A DNA stretch of 64,000 nt, from NCBI GenBank assembly GCA_964035575.1, contig OZ037911.1, positions 62,001 to 126,000 of the forward strand. The letters are read 5' to 3'. Both the position numbers and the translations under genes were made by a program. How positions within the stretch are numbered: the first letter of the stretch is position 1; each line of letters starts with the position of its first letter. The notes beneath the pieces are model-generated. The model was not told where the DNA came from, searched no databases, and was given only the letters and a program-made list of their open reading frames with translations. Positions 1 through 12,206 of the stretch are shown in pieces. The DNA is from Rhynchopus sp. YZ270_cl-10. Its lineage: Eukaryota > Euglenozoa > Diplonemea > Diplonemida > Diplonemidae.

Positions 1-393
1 GCAGTTCTGTGCTTGGATTTCTTTTTGATTGTAGAGTTCGTTCTCGTTCAGGTACAGATGGAATAACAAAAGAAATGCGACACTTTTTTTGAATTTTTTT
101 ATTGTGGAGTAATTGTTTGGCTCTTGAACTGATGTTCAGAGTCATCACATATGGGAGGTTGGGGGAGGGTGGGAGGGGGTGGGTGGGATGAACTGTTTAG
201 AAAGAGAGAGGTGTCCGCAAATTAAATACTCTTAAAAACAGAGCAGTATTTTTTGAGCACAAAAAAAAACTTGTAATTGTCGTGTAAAAAAAAACAAGTA
301 ATTGCTATCGGAAAAAAAACGGGGTGTGATGTGGAACTCCATCCTGTAGAAATAACTACAACACGCCCAGCATTCTGCTCTTCTGCAGGTATG
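1..393. other. AT-rich intergenic end of window
   Basis: No gene seen. The stretch has A/T homopolymers and a G-rich run at about 150-185. It lies downstream of the exon that stops at 394, so part of it may be that gene's 3' UTR. Confidence 0.5.
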
Positions 394-656
394 CTAACGC
401 TCTTCGTAAGCTGCCAGACCCACTGGGACGCCAGCATCTGAAACGTTCAAGAAGGGGGGGCTGTCCTCTTCGTCCAGCACCATCTGCTCGATAGCGTTGT
501 TGGACGTCGGCTCGGCAGGCTCGGCGTGTTCCAGCTCGTTTTTGTCCACAGGGTCCCCACATTGTCGTCGTCGTTGGAGCAGTGCGGAAGGAACACAGAA
601 TGCACAGACTACGACACATCGATCACACCAGGCGCATCAGCACCTCCAGCAAATCG
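394..656 (-). CDS. Terminal exons of an unrecognised minus-strand gene (partial)
   Basis: A GC-rich island in AT-rich DNA. The frame ending at the TAG at 396-394 reads as an acidic, ordinary-looking C-terminus (LEHAEPAEPTSNN, then IEQMVLDEEDSPPF, ending GLAAYEER). A second short piece in the same style (SDLLEVLMRL) lies at 656-629. A candidate intron at 628-535 (GTGTGA to CGAG) would join them in phase 0, but its acceptor lacks a pyrimidine tract, so the boundary is weak. Further exons would have to lie between 657 and 1688, and I could not identify them. The family is not recognised. It could be a decayed gene fragment instead. Confidence 0.35.
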
Positions 657-1688
657 CTAGGATGCTACGGTGGTTTCGAAAATCGCGCGGAGTTTTCCAC
701 AGCACACCCCGCTTTTCCTTAGCAATTACTTGTCCTTGTTGTTACTGTTGTTTTCAACCACCTTCCTTCAACCCTTGTAGGGATCAGTTGTAATTTTTTT
801 CGCGAAAACATGAAATTATACATTTCAAGAGAACAAATTAAACAGGGTCCTTATTTGCATTTTTGGGCTCCGCCCGTGCAGTGGTGGGGTCAATCTCGAA
901 AATTGGACAATTTTTTGACCACTTAAATTTTGAGAAATATGAGCCCGGTTGCTTATACGTGGGGCCCATTTTCAGCTAAAATTTTCCTCAAAATCTGGTT
1001 TTGTAAAATTGACCCTTTCCCCCCCCCACATCGATTTCAATACTATACCTTACTTCACCTACGGTTACCCTTACAGGGGGGGTGAAGGAAGGTAAGTTGA
1101 AAAGGAAAGAAGAAAAGAAAATAGCAACGGAAAATTCGAAAAATTCATTGTTGCACACAGATCCGAAGAAAAAGTACCAATTAACCCAACTCTCTCCCAA
1201 CGTATGAAGAGACATCTCATGAAACGAAAGATGCCACTTCAACCACCTACCATTTAATGACAAAATAAAGAAAAAAAGCAGATTCCCATATATCTGAACA
1301 GAAAATAAGAAAAGTTTATAAGATGACCCTAAGCCTCTCTGTGCATAGTCACCTTGATCACATTTGAATACTGAAAAGGGCCACCACCATGGTATTAGGT
1401 AAATGAAATAATGAAGGCACCGTTTCTTAAGGAATGTTAGCAGCTGGGGGGATTTGTGTTATTATTTTTTTCCTTCGTTTTTTTTTTTTTTGATAAATTC
1501 TTGGAATATGTGTCGTCAAACTGCACCTTCTTTCTATGTTGTTGTGTATCAAAAAATGGGAAAAAAGGCGTGTAAAAGGCCACCACCCACAACCCCAAAA
1601 CATACTGTGGAACATAAAAAAAAACCACCAAAAATAAATCAAAAATATGAAGAGAACTTCACATTTTCAAAAAAAAAAAAAATCCATT
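657..1688. other. Intergenic, AT-rich
   Basis: No gene supported. It contains a short GGGC-TCC-GCCC hairpin (865-875) and a copy of the 38-nt hairpin family (1320-1355). The part next to 1688 is A-rich and is probably the 3' UTR of the AK9-like gene. Confidence 0.5.
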
Positions 1689-4600
1689 TCAATCAATATT
1701 GAACTTTTCATACTGCTGAGGTGTGATCTTCTTCTCTCTAATGTCCTGCCAGAGCGCTGTGTTTTTGTTCTTTTCCTCTTCGGTAGCATTTGCAAACCCT
1801 TTCCCGAGGAAGAAGTCTGTCAGCAAGCAGGCCTGCTTGTAGGACTCAAAGTTTTTCTTGTAGACCCGCTCGCGGAGGGGGGTGTTGGCGGGGTTGTGCG
1901 CTCTGAGGTGGGCCGCGAGGTAGCGGATCGCACTGTTGCGGGAGCTGACACCTGGGAAGCCAGGACGGCTTGCACCAGCGTCCAGCATGGCACGCACAAC
2001 AGCGTCGTACAGGGCTTCTTTGATGAAATTCGGCAACGACACCGTCCCTGTCTCAAACAACGCTGCATGCGGTATCGGCAGTCTCTCAGGCAGGGCAGCG
2101 CCTTCAATGAACACCCACGGCGACTGCATAAAACGTGTTACGCACTCTTGGCTTGCCATTCGATAGTGCTTGTCCTCAACCTGCACTGCAAACTCATTCG
2201 TCCCAAACACACAGGTGGGTTTCTTTTTGTTCATCAGACCGACTTTGTCGCGTGTTTCGTAGAGCGTGACGGGGCAGAAGCTTTTGAACTCCCACTGCGT
2301 TTTCTTAGGGTTTTCCCAGTCGTGGGTGTCAAAGTGCTGTACTCCTTCCGCCTCTAAGGTAGTCATACGGTGGGGAAGCTTTACTTGGATGGAATGAAGG
2401 TCGTCTCTGTCTTCATAGAGCATCGGTGTGGAGAGGAAGTGCTCGACACCTTCGAGAGTGGAGAAGCAGAAGACCTGGTTGCCGTGCTCAATGCGGTAGA
2501 AGTCCGGCACCGCGCCAAGACGTGCTCGATGGTCGTCTACTGTGATCTTGCATTCAACGAGAATGCGGTTCAATACCCACTGATGGCAACAGTACTCCCC
2601 ATACTTCGAAAGGCGGTTGGCAATAGAGGTTTCTGGCTGCGCTGCGTTGCGTAGCAGAGCAGGCTCGCCACGGAACCTTCGTGTAGAAAGGTTGCGCCGT
2701 TCTGAGATAGAGTGTTCAACCTCGCCCAGGATGAGCGCGACCTGGGAGATCATGCTCAGCTTTGGCACGACTGTGACGTTCCGGTAGTAGTCCTGGTAGA
2801 ACCCGTAGATGCGGCCCCACTTATGCAGGTTGGGGTCGTTGCAGACGAAGAAGTTGTGCACAGTCGCGATGGAGGAGATCTCCTGGTCAAGACGCTCGGC
2901 AATTCCCATAGAGGTGATGACACCGTCGAGGATGCAGCTGTGTGGGGGAGTAAGTTTGACAATGTGAAAAACGCTACTATGTTTGGTTAAAAAAAACTAG
3001 ATGTTTCAGTATTGTGAGCCATATTTAAAGGGAAATTCATGATGTATTGGTACCATGAAAGGATGAAAGGATGAAAGGGGGGAGGATTTGCTAACATACC
3101 CTTTCGTCTTGACATCAGACATCGCCAGGCGCATGAAGATAAGCGTGACCAGAAGCGACTCCGGGATGTCCTGCTTCTTGAGCACCTTCTCCAGAAGGAT
3201 GTCTGCAAGGGTAGTGTCCTTCTCGATGAAGGTCTGAATCAGGTTTTCCTTTGTGATGCACACGAGGCCGAGGTTGTGCGCAATGTGCTCCCCTACACTG
3301 GGCTCCGCTGCAGCGTGCCTGATTCGCAGGAACTCACGCTGCGCTTCGTCCCCATCCTTCACCACATCCACAGGGGCACCTCCGTCGAGACCTCCTGCGT
3401 CCTCTGTGTTCGCACTGCTGTCCTCTTTGGAGCCTACTATCGCGATTAATACAGGGATTTCATGCACTGCTGTTGGAACATCTTCGCGCAGGGACAGAAC
3501 CGGGTTGCAGCTTACATGGAGTGGGGTGCAGAGCTGTTCCTCAACGTATCTCATGGGATGATCCAGGAAGGCCAGAACGTTCTCCTCATTCGCACAATAG
3601 TACGCCACTCCGTCAAAGAGAACCGGGTATGGGAGCACACCGCGTCTTTCCCGCACTGCCGCCTCGTTTGCTGCGACCGCTGCAGACCTCGCGCGCTCCG
3701 CTGCTTCGGGGTCGTCCGCATCATCGCCCTCCTCCACCTCTGGCTCCACTGCCTCCTCCTCCTCCTCTTCCCCGTCACCTTCCACCTTCCCCCCTCCTCC
3801 GTTCTCCTCAACTTTACAATTTGGATCCAAAACAGATGCCTCCGCCATATCGAACACCACATTCTGTGCCGCCAAAACCGGGAATTTTGAGGTCCGGTTG
3901 GGTGGAGTACCTAACGTCTTTGCGAGAGTGGAGAGTTTTCTTTGCATGATATAATGCGATACTGGACAGACATTTCTTCCAAATGCTGAAAGGGTAGCGC
4001 GGGAGGTGTGGATACGCGCATCCGCATCTTGGTGTGTTGTGAGGTATGGTGTGCAGAGAAGGGAGGTACGATATGTGAGACGGCGGCGGAGGGTGAGCAT
4101 TGCGACCGATAACGTAGCGTCCGGTGGGGTGGCGAAATCGACCGACAACACTTCAGAACGGAACTCGGTCGCCTTCGCACGAACCGCCTCCAGCTCCGCC
4201 AGCTCCTCATCGTACGCGGCCCCAAGCTCCTCCCGCAGCTCCTCCTCCGACACCGGCACCACCTCTTCCTCCTCCTCCCCTCCATCCTCCTCCGCCTCCT
4301 CCCCACCAATGTTCCTCCTCCTCCAAGCATACAATTCCCTTTCCTTCTTTCGCTGTTCAGCACCAGCCTTTGATTCATCACGGTGTTTTACCTTCGCAGA
4401 GTAGACCTCCCTTCTTGCAGGGAGCTCTACAGCAAGACGGCGACGGATGTACACATCTTTGTCGAGGTTTGCGAAAATGACAATTTCGGGGCGGATGCCG
4501 GAATCGCGAAGTGCATCTAGGTGTTCGTCTTTGGTGGGTACGTTGCTAAGGATGTGGCCAGAGTTTGTGTACGGAGCGGCGCGAATAATGTGCTTAAGAA

Positions 4601-7600
4601 TGGCGATTTGCGAGAGAAGAATTCTCTCTGCGCGCACCTCTGGGTCTTCCGGTTCAAACTCCTCCAGCTCTGGCGGCATTTCGTCTGCATTGCCGTCCTC
4701 TTCCTGGCGCTTGAGGATTGCCTCCTTTTCCTTTTGCTTGCGATCTGCCTCAGCCTCCATCGCTTTTCTTTCTGCAAGCAGTCCGGCAGCTTTCTGAACC
4801 TCACTGCAAGGCTTCTTCACCGCCTTTAACCTCTCCGTTATCCCATCGATGTCTCTAAAATCAATGCGAGGGACATTAAAGAGTTCTTCCAAGGAGTCGC
4901 AAAATGGTGTAGTCTCCGCAACCTGGGTGCCCACCAACCAAAAGGCAGGTGGCGGCAGGCCTTCTTCTAGCGTGCAAACCTTCTTGGAATATTTTTTGGG
5001 AAATTCCAAAAATTTTGTTCTTTCGACGTCGGATTTGAAGTACCAGCGTTTCCCTTCATAGATAGCAGAGATTTCTGGGTCTCCTACCACCAACGAACGG
5101 TCTGCAGCAAGGGAAACGGGACAATGTTTTACAGAATATCCACAACGTGCCTCGGCAGTTTCTCCTGGGGTGAGGCGTTTGTCCTTTACTGGGGTGTTGT
5201 CCTCTTCGTCAGGGTCTCCTCCGGTTTCCCCTTCTTCTTCGCCTCCTTCTGCAGGCACCGCTTTTGGTACGAAAACATCAAGCCGTTTGCTTATAACACC
5301 AAGCACCTCCACCACGCTTGACAAATCCGCGACATTAATCCTCTCCACGCGAACCGTCTTTTTCGGCTGTTTTGGGTAGAAATCCTCCAGTTTTGGCACC
5401 ACCTCGGCCTTCTCTGCCTTCTCATCATCAGTGGGCGCCGCTTCCTCTGGGGTCCCTTCGTCCTCTTGCTCCAACGACGCCAGAAAGTCTTTCATGAATT
5501 GTTTGTACCTTTTCGGGTTGGTCAGATCAGAAGGGTCGGAGGTGTCTTCAGGTGGTGCGCCCCCTTCGACTCCTTCGGGGTCTTCTTCTTCTGGTGGTGG
5601 TTCTTCGGGGTCTTCGTCCTCGGTGCCTGGTGGAGTGTCATCAAGCACCACTACCGTAGAGGGAAGAAGGTGCAGGCTCTGTAGGTAGCATAGCTGTGCC
5701 GCATCGGGGGTGAGCGCGTCCATCAGCAGTGAGGAGTCGTTCTTGAGAAGGTGCGCGGCCGCAGCGACCTCCTTCGCTTTTAGGTCCAGAACGGTGAGCT
5801 CCTTCTCCTCTGCCAGGTCGGGGGTTTCCTTGACCTCGTCGGCTTCCTCAGCTTCGACCTTTTCCTCCTTTTTGTCTCCCTTCTTCTTCTTCTTCTTTTC
5901 ATCTGCCCCCTTCTTCTTTTTCTGGGCTTTTAAGATCGTCTTCGCAAGCTCCTCCTCTTCTAGAAGCTTTTGCGCGAGATCGCGTTGTTTTGTGACGTGG
6001 TCGAACATTTTCCCTGCCTCCATTTCGTTGTAATGCTTCCAAGTAGAATGGAATTCATCAAGAGAAATGCACGCATAGTCCAAACGGCGTAGCGCTTCGT
6101 CAGCGAGAGACGCATCGTTTGCAGGAAAATGGGTTTTCATGAGATTCGGTTTGGTCGCAAGAACCATCATCGAGCGGTTTTTCATTTTCGGTTGCGCAGC
6201 CAAATACGCGTCGGGGTTAACAATAAAAGCAGCCCTCCTCTCTCTACTAGTGAAAATGTACAATGTTGCCTGCATAACGCATGGAAGCAACGCCGTGCCC
6301 TCCACCGCCACCCCTTCGTCATACGTTACAGGGCAAAGCTTTCCCCATACCGGAGAAAAGGTGATTTTCTGTGGTGCAAGGACCTCCATTAATGAAGCTT
6401 CGATGTTTTCTTCGGTCTCTGTGAGGAGATCTGCCTCTGGTTGAGAGAGGTTTGGGATGTATGGAGCCTCTGCACGCTTGAAGCAGCCGTAGCGGTTGAA
6501 GAGGAGGGACAGTTTGTCTTCGATTGAGTCGATGTGGCTGACCTCGTGGAAGGTGCCTCTGGCGACAGCGCTTTCAATGCTGGCGGCAAGCTCGACATGG
6601 GAAGCGGGAGATAGAAATGGGGTGTCGCCTTCCCAAGAATCCGTCGCAGAGGCTTCGCGCGCGTCGTCGCCTTCTCCTTCTTTGAGCCAAACCATTCTGC
6701 CGGTGTGCACCAACGCCGCGAGGTCGTACATCGTACGGCGTTTGCGTGACGCAAGAAGGATGGCCTCATTTTTCGCGCGGTCTTCCTCAGACACCTCTTC
6801 CTCCTCCTCCAGTTCTTCGACCTCAGCGTCGGGGTTGGCCTCTTTTAGCGCCGCTATTTCGGCGCGTTTTTCGAGTTTTGCGGCTTCAATAGCAGATTTA
6901 GCGTCTTCTTCAGAGCGGAGGGACGCTTCGGTATCAGAAATTTCACGAAGATGACGCTTTTTTTGTGAAAAGAGGTGTTTCCATTCGTCGGCGAGGCTTG
7001 TAGAGTCGTGCGCGGTGATGGAGAGGACGTGGACTGCGTTTGGTTTGACATTGCACCAATCAAGCCATTTTGAGAGCATCAGGTCACCGCTAGCGGAGCA
7101 CGGTAGGATGGGAAAATCGTCGAATACGAAGCCTCTGGCACGCACCGCAGCACCCTGCATCTCATTGCTGATAAGCTCAGCCTGGAGGCTCATCTCCAAA
7201 GGGGACCCCTCACGGAGCTGATCCGCAATGAACCCCCCCAGCTCCGACCCCCTCTGCATTTCGTTGTACGCCAAGGTCACGACCTCGAGATGCACCGCGT
7301 TCAACGCCTCAGCAACAGCCGCACCCAATGCTGTTTTCCCTACACACGGATCACCTATAATGATTATCCCATTTTCTTCACACCCCATAGGACGGATAAG
7401 GGAACTACACATTCCGGTCAGGCTTGCACAGTCAATGCCGCGAGACGCAAAGGTCTTGAGGTCCTCCGAAGCAATGAGGGAGCCCCCATCAGAGATTTGC
7501 GATGCAAGCAAACCGACCTGTTCATGTTCAAGAAGGCGGGTAGGGTCGGGTTGGCCAGACTCGAGGTGTGCTGAGTAAGGTCCTGCTTGGGGCCAAAGGG

Positions 7601-7979
7601 TTTTGATGGTGGTGGTGATACGGCGTTTGAAGGTTTTGTATGGGATGGGTTCAGCGCCGATGGAGTCAAGCTGTTGTACACGGTGTGCGAGGGTGGTGAG
7701 TGTGGTGGGTGGCACGCCAACGACAGTGAGGATTGCAAGTATAACGGTGCGGTATTCGGTCTGCGAGCAGAGGGCGTTGTCGTACATCTTGGCGGGGGTC
7801 GAGAGCGTGCCCCAGAGGGCGCGCACCGCCACCTCCACCTCGTCGACGTAGCTCACCACGGTGAAGAGCTTGCGCACATCGTCCTGTTCAGGCGGGCTCT
7901 CCAGGAGGCCCTCTTTCAGGGCCTCAATGCGGGCCTGCACAGCCTCCAGGTCGCTGTTCGCGGTGCCTGGGCGTGACAT
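1689..7979 (-). CDS. AK9: AK9-like multidomain adenylate kinase protein, two exons
   Basis: Exons 7979-3100 and 2937-1689 give 2042 aa. Near residues 209-216 there is a P-loop (GDPCVGKT), and at about 283-290 an adenylate-kinase signature (GFVFDDFP). A second, degenerate signature (GCILDGV, about 1627) is created exactly across the splice junction, which supports the intron. At least four copies of a 'CPV' module follow (a CPV motif, then a predicted strand-rich segment and an aromatic Y/F-F motif), near 660, 1010, 1400-1520 and 1845. This pattern and the length resemble adenylate kinase 9 (human about 1900 aa), an AMP/nucleoside monophosphate kinase family member often linked to cilia. There are long Lys/Glu-rich segments around 780-900. 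The start ATG at 7979 follows a likely spliced-leader acceptor at 8010-8009; upstream in-frame codons look like untranslated sequence. The flagellar role is inference from the family. Confidence 0.8.
2938..3099 (-). other. Spliceosomal intron in AK9-like gene
   Basis: The donor is GTATGT (3099-3094) and the acceptor CACACAG ends at 2938, giving 162 nt. Removing it joins AAAGG to CTGCATC and keeps the frame (K-G-C-I-L-D-G). Unspliced, the frame soon runs into unrelated sequence. Confidence 0.8.
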
Positions 7980-8008
7980 TGTGTGTGGGGTATGGGGTTG
8001 GGGGGGGG

Positions 8009-8010
8009 CT
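8009..8010 (-). promoter_or_regulatory. Candidate spliced-leader acceptor (AG), AK9-like gene
   Basis: The minus strand reads a long C/T-rich tract, then CTCTACAG, about 30 nt before the ATG at 7979. No in-frame exon precedes it, as expected for trans-splicing. This is inference; a 5' transcript end would settle it. Confidence 0.4.
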
Positions 8011-8424
8011 GTAGAGGTAGGAGGATGTGGGAGGATGTAGGAGGTTGGGGGAGGTTGGGGGAGGGTGATTGGGTGTTCAAAAGTTAGTAGATTGTTTTGG
8101 GTTTTTGCGGTAGAATGTGTGGGAGTTGATTTGGCTTTGTTGTTTTTCGTACAAAAAAGGGATTTTCTTATGGAAGGCTGAAAAGAACAAAGCAAAGTGT
8201 ACGAACCACGGGGTTGCTCCGCAGGACCAAGGAAATCATCAGGGCTGAAGTCCTGCAAGAAGGCTGGTTTTAAAACTAGCCACAAATATGAAGACCACTG
8301 CTGAGAAGCACATCAAATGATAAAGAACATAAACACGTGCACGCGGAGGCGTTCTTAGGTCTCGCGTTCTCGAACTTCGAAAAAGAAAAAAAAAAAATGG
8401 CGTACGTGGGTTCATTTTATTGTG
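8011..8424. other. Intergenic
   Basis: No gene. It holds the pyrimidine-rich region upstream of the AK9-like start and mixed-composition DNA. The frame open through this region is not protein-like. Confidence 0.45.
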
Positions 8425-8560
8425 CTACTCTGGCACGTGACGTGCCATCATGGTACACAGGAGGACCGAGAAGACGCTGCGGAGAAGCGCCACCTCCCCC
8501 ACATCGATCAGGGAGCTGATGGGCAGGACTCGCGAGGGGCTCCCGGTCGACTCCCCTCCC
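8425..8560 (-). CDS. Orphan C-terminal exon (unrecognised)
   Basis: From about 8560 to the TAG at 8427-8425 the minus strand reads with strong G/C third-position bias (RVLPISSLIDVGEVALLRSV, ending MARHVPE). A CAG acceptor just upstream (TGACAG, about 8571) would open the exon. No convincing upstream exon was found before the BTB gene ends at 10078, so this may be a relic. The last codons overlap the palindrome GGCACGT-G-ACGTGCC (8432-8446). Other frames also give short Cys/His-rich peptides here, so the frame is not certain. Confidence 0.3.
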
Positions 8561-8670
8561 CGGAACCTTCTGTCACACTTGTGGCCATACAATTCTGGCC
8601 CATGCTGGAAAATGCACCTACTGGGCAGACAGATATGACATTGTGGGCCATGCAGGCCAGGACGTCGCAC

Positions 8671-10077
8671 ATCACGCTACGCACTACGCAGTTCAGTTGC
8701 GAAGTCCGTCACACTTATCTGGGTCAAATCAATGAATATGCCAAGGTGCTGAACAAGGAACGAGATGTACATTGGGACAACACTACGTTGAAAAAAAAAA
8801 TGATGTTGCTCCTCCACTACTGCCGCTGCTGTCTACGAGCTTACAGTCCCTCTCCCTTGGAGTACGTGCACATCCACCCATCCTATTGAGGTTCAACTAG
8901 GACAACAAAAAGACATGGGGGAAGGAACATTCTTTTTGTTTCGCGTGGAGATTGGAAGAAGATTGGAAGAAAACGGACGCAAACGAAGGCATTGGAAACA
9001 AAAAAAAGGTTGACTTGAAATACAACAGCCCGCTCGTGGCAGTGTACCTTTTAAAAAGAAAAAGAGAAGAAGGTTGGTAAGATCGTCCTGAACCTCTCTT
9101 TTCGCTCTCACATAGACAACTTTGAAGGGGAAACTGAAAAAAAGGGGGGGGGAACTGCACTTTACTTTTTCTTTTTTGTCAAAAAAAAACTGAGAATCAC
9201 CATCGGGGTGGAGGGCTTTCTTTGAAAACAATCCTCCCCCCCCAAAAAAAAAATACAAGATGACTATGCCTCCCAGCACACATCTTTTATCACATATCGT
9301 TATCAAAAGGTCAGGGGCTAGAAAAAAAACACACTACCACTTAGAGAGAGTACTTATCACCTCTCATGGTTGGCACCGAAACAACGTTCGGATAGAGTAG
9401 GGGACATAGAAGGGCCACACGGTTTCTTTTTTACACAGACACAAAGAAGACAAACAAAGAAAAAGTTTATAAGATGATCCTAAGCCTCGTAGGGGACGTG
9501 TTTAGTTAACTTAATCACATTCGTTGTTGTCGCAGGAAAAAATGAAGAGTTGGACACGTTGACCTCCTCGCCAAAGTGCATTGCATTTAAAAAAAGAGAG
9601 AAAAATGAATTTGGCAGATTTGCAGATCCTCGTGCAGCTTCATTTCCCATCAACTTCACAAAACTGTTTTTTTTTCAGTGACTCCGCTAGGTACTAAAGT
9701 TCTGTTGATTGTCAACAGAACTTTTTGAAAATGGGGGAAAAAAAAAAAAAAAAAAAAGTTCTGCTGAGTGGTTCAGACCCGTTCTACCTGTCAAAAAAGC
9801 TCAGGAGAAGAAAATATGGAGAGGTGAGTGCTCAAACGTCCCAAAAAAGTCAAAATCGGGCGTTGGAAAAAAAAAAAGTTGCGTACCGTGCGCCTGCGGC
9901 GCAAGCATGCACCCCACCACGTGGACCATCAACAGAACATTTTCAAAATCGGAAATCCTAGCGGAGAGCCTGTTTTTTTTTCAAAAAAAAAAAAAAAAAA
10001 GAGCACTGCCCTGTGTATCTCTCTAAATGAGCAGTATCGGTTGTTTTATTACACATCCTCGTTCCTCATCCATTCTC
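8671..10077. repeat. Intergenic with dispersed hairpin repeats
   Basis: No gene supported. It contains one hairpin copy of the GTTGACTTGAAAT family (about 9005-9049), one of the AAGATGA family (9471-9511), long A-runs, and a perfect TGCGCC-TGC-GGCGCA hairpin (9889-9903) inside a copy of the GCGTACCGTG repeat module. Confidence 0.55.
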
Positions 10078-11219
10078 TTAGCCAGCGGCTGTATTTTGCG
10101 AGAATTTGCAGGTGGACTCATCGTGGTCGATGGTACCACAGAGGAAGCAGCCCTGGCCGTTCGTGGGCATGCCGGGGTCGCCGGCGGTGATGGCGTTCGG
10201 GTCGCCGCCGCTCGCAATTACGGTGAGCTTGGCGACGTCGGTCTCCTTCTCCTTCTGAGCTTTGAGGGCCTCGAGGTGCTGTTCCTTCTCCTTGTTCATG
10301 CGCACGATGTCTTCGAGGGTGATGTTCTTCTCACGCTCCACATCCTCAGTGATGAGGTACGTCAGGTCGTCCAGCTTGTAGAACAGAATGTCCGCGAAGA
10401 GTTGGTACTGTGTTGTGTTGTGTTGTGTTGTGTTGTGTTGTGTTGTATTTTGATGTCAGTGTAGTGAGGGTAATTCTTGCGCAGAATATGTCCCTTTGTG
10501 TTGTGGTGTTTGAAAATAGCAAATGGTGGGCAGAAGAGTGAACACACTGCCCATAGGCGTGGTGTCGAAAACCTGCCAAATAGCCCAAATTTAAAGTTGA
10601 TAGTGCAAAACACCCATGGGACAGCAGCTAGGAGGTCGAGGGGAGGGGCATTGATACCTTCTCTGCTGCCGACATCTCAGTCGGGTCGAGCGAGAGCTTC
10701 CCTTTACGGAGGTAAGCGAGGAGGGGTCCGAAGAACTGCGGGTCTCTGTCTACGTCGATGAGGGTTAGGCTCGGCTCCAGCTCCATACGTTCGCTGAAGT
10801 ATCCAGACCTGAGAAAGAGGGAGTAGGGGTAAGAGTAGGAGTGAGAAGGACAAATTTTGGTGTGGCTGAAAGGGGGGTGCTATTGTTGTGCTATTTCTGC
10901 TATTCTGGGCATCTGGATTTTTTGGTGCGGCTGAAGGGAGGTGCTATTTTGTGCTACTTTCTGCTATTTTCTGCTAGTTTGGGGTCGTCGGCCACACCAC
11001 AAATTGGTGGATTTTCTCTGTTTTACTCTGGTTTTATGCTTTTTTGAAAACCTGGTCGTATTAGCGCAGACACCCAACACCCGAGGATGAGCTCCGTTCA
11101 TACGTCGCTCCGTTGTGTGGTGGGGGGGACTCTGGGGAGAAGGGTATGGCATACTTTGACAGAATCTCTCTTGTTGACTGGAACTTCCTCAGCCCCACCT
11201 TCACCATAACGAGGTCCAT
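10078..11219 (-). CDS. BTB/POZ T1-type (KCTD-like) protein with CCHC zinc knuckle, three exons
   Basis: Rebuilt from exons 11219-11155, 10808-10658 and 10407-10078 (65+151+330 nt, 181 aa). Introns are 11154-10809 (GTATGC to CTCAG) and 10657-10408 (GTATCA to ACACAG); phases match at both joints. Residues 1-90 look like a potassium-channel-tetramerisation (T1/BTB) fold: VKVGLRKFQSTREIL, LTLIDVDRDPQFFGPLLAYL, LFADILFYKLDDL. A charged helix follows (about 95-132), and near the C-terminus there is an exact C-x2-C-x4-H-x4-C knuckle (C159, C162, H167, C172). An in-frame TAG lies just upstream of the ATG, which fixes the start. T1/BTB proteins oligomerise and often serve as cullin-3 adaptors; the knuckle suggests nucleic-acid binding. 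Both roles are inferred. Confidence 0.8.
10408..10657 (-). other. Intron 2 of BTB gene with pentamer microsatellite and shared palindrome
   Basis: It carries a (TGTTG)n run at about 10409-10447 next to the acceptor. It also has GGGTAATTCTTGCGCAGAAT (10469-10488), which recurs at about 19354-19373 in intergenic DNA. The core ATTCT-TGCGC-AGAAT is an inverted repeat. Confidence 0.6.
10809..11154 (-). other. Intron 1 of BTB gene with a tandem duplication
   Basis: Two adjacent imperfect copies of a roughly 64-bp unit (about 10856-10917 and 10918-10983), each with GGCTGAA followed by GTGCTATT and TCTGCTATT words. Confidence 0.55.
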
Positions 11220-11518
11220 TTTATTGGGGTTTTTTTTTTGCTAATTTGATCCCCGCTTGCCTTGTGGTGAAGTGTTGATGAGTGTAGCAGGGAGTTGAGA
11301 GAAGGCTGCTACCCACATTGGTGCGAGGGGTCTGCATGGAGAGAATCGATCCCTTGTTATTCCATGCTTTACCATTCAAGGCTTACGCCTGCATTGGGCC
11401 CGCTGGTTTGTTCACAGTAACATCGATGGTCGACCCGTGTGCGCATGGTATACGCGTAGACGCTTTCGGCACCAATGAAGGAACCTACTCACAGGGTGCC
11501 ATGCTCAACGTCGCATTA
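11220..11518. other. Intergenic upstream of BTB gene
   Basis: No gene supported. A plus-strand frame at 11318-11593 reads acceptably for about 70 codons but runs into the MITE at 11525 and has no recognisable family, so I do not call it. Confidence 0.35.
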
Positions 11519-11524
11519 TGTTGT

Positions 11525-11611
11525 CCAACTGATTTTTGCCTGAAATTTTGGCAGAGTTTGGGGGAAAATACCATGAAACACCACCGAATTTGAGGCAAAA
11601 AAATCAGGTGG
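11525..11611. mobile_element. 87-bp MITE with 6-bp target duplication
   Basis: Terminal inverted repeats of about 25 bp (left CCAACTGATTTTTGCCTGAA; right end complementary, through GAGGCAAAAAAATC). The flanks are direct repeats TGTTGT (11519-11524 and 11612-11617). A relative lies at 18458-18543. Confidence 0.65.
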
Positions 11612-12206
11612 TGTTGTACTGAAAAACATTTTTACCTTTTTTTTGTTCATTTCGCTCTGTTCCTCCTTGTTTGATGATCGAACGTTGCTGCTGTGGAGGG
11701 TGATTCTCATTGGTTGTGTGCGTGGTTCTCTTCGAAAAAAAAACGAAAAATTCGATACCTTGAAGCTTGGGTCATCACACATTCTTTTTGTTCACACTTC
11801 ACCCTTCTCCCACAGCCATATACCCACCTCTTCAAACTTTGATAAAACAAAATAACCGGACATAAAAAAAAAATCACTCATTTTTGGGGATGCTTTGCAC
11901 ATATATACCCCACCTTTCCTCCCCCCTTCCCCCTCCCCCTCCCTGTTGTATCGAACAACCGAACCCGGAGATAGCTTCTGTACTTCAATTGTCACCTTTT
12001 GGAAGGCCAACTTTTTTCTTTTTTTGAAAACTTGGAAAAATCACGTGTCGCAACAGAATATATCCACGCCACGCCCATCCTCCGCCCAGCTTACTTCCAT
12101 TTCGCGGTCTACGTTGAGTTTTTCATCAACGTACCTCTACCGACCCACCTAAGAAGCCTCTCAAGGCTTGGTCAATAATTGAATCACAAACAAAACCCCC
12201 CCACAC
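11612..12206. other. Intergenic, 3' side of JmjC-like gene
   Basis: No gene seen. AT-rich, with a C-rich patch near 11910-11940. Confidence 0.45.

Noticed and set aside
3006..3099. Continuation of the AK9-like frame past the donor site
   Set aside because: It loses protein character after GTATGT, and joining to 2937 restores the adenylate-kinase motif.
8422..8889. Plus-strand frame of 155 codons and a CHTCGH...HAGKC zinc-knuckle-like peptide in another plus frame
   Set aside because: Spacing does not fit a true CCHC knuckle, frames are interrupted, and the minus frame has better third-position bias.
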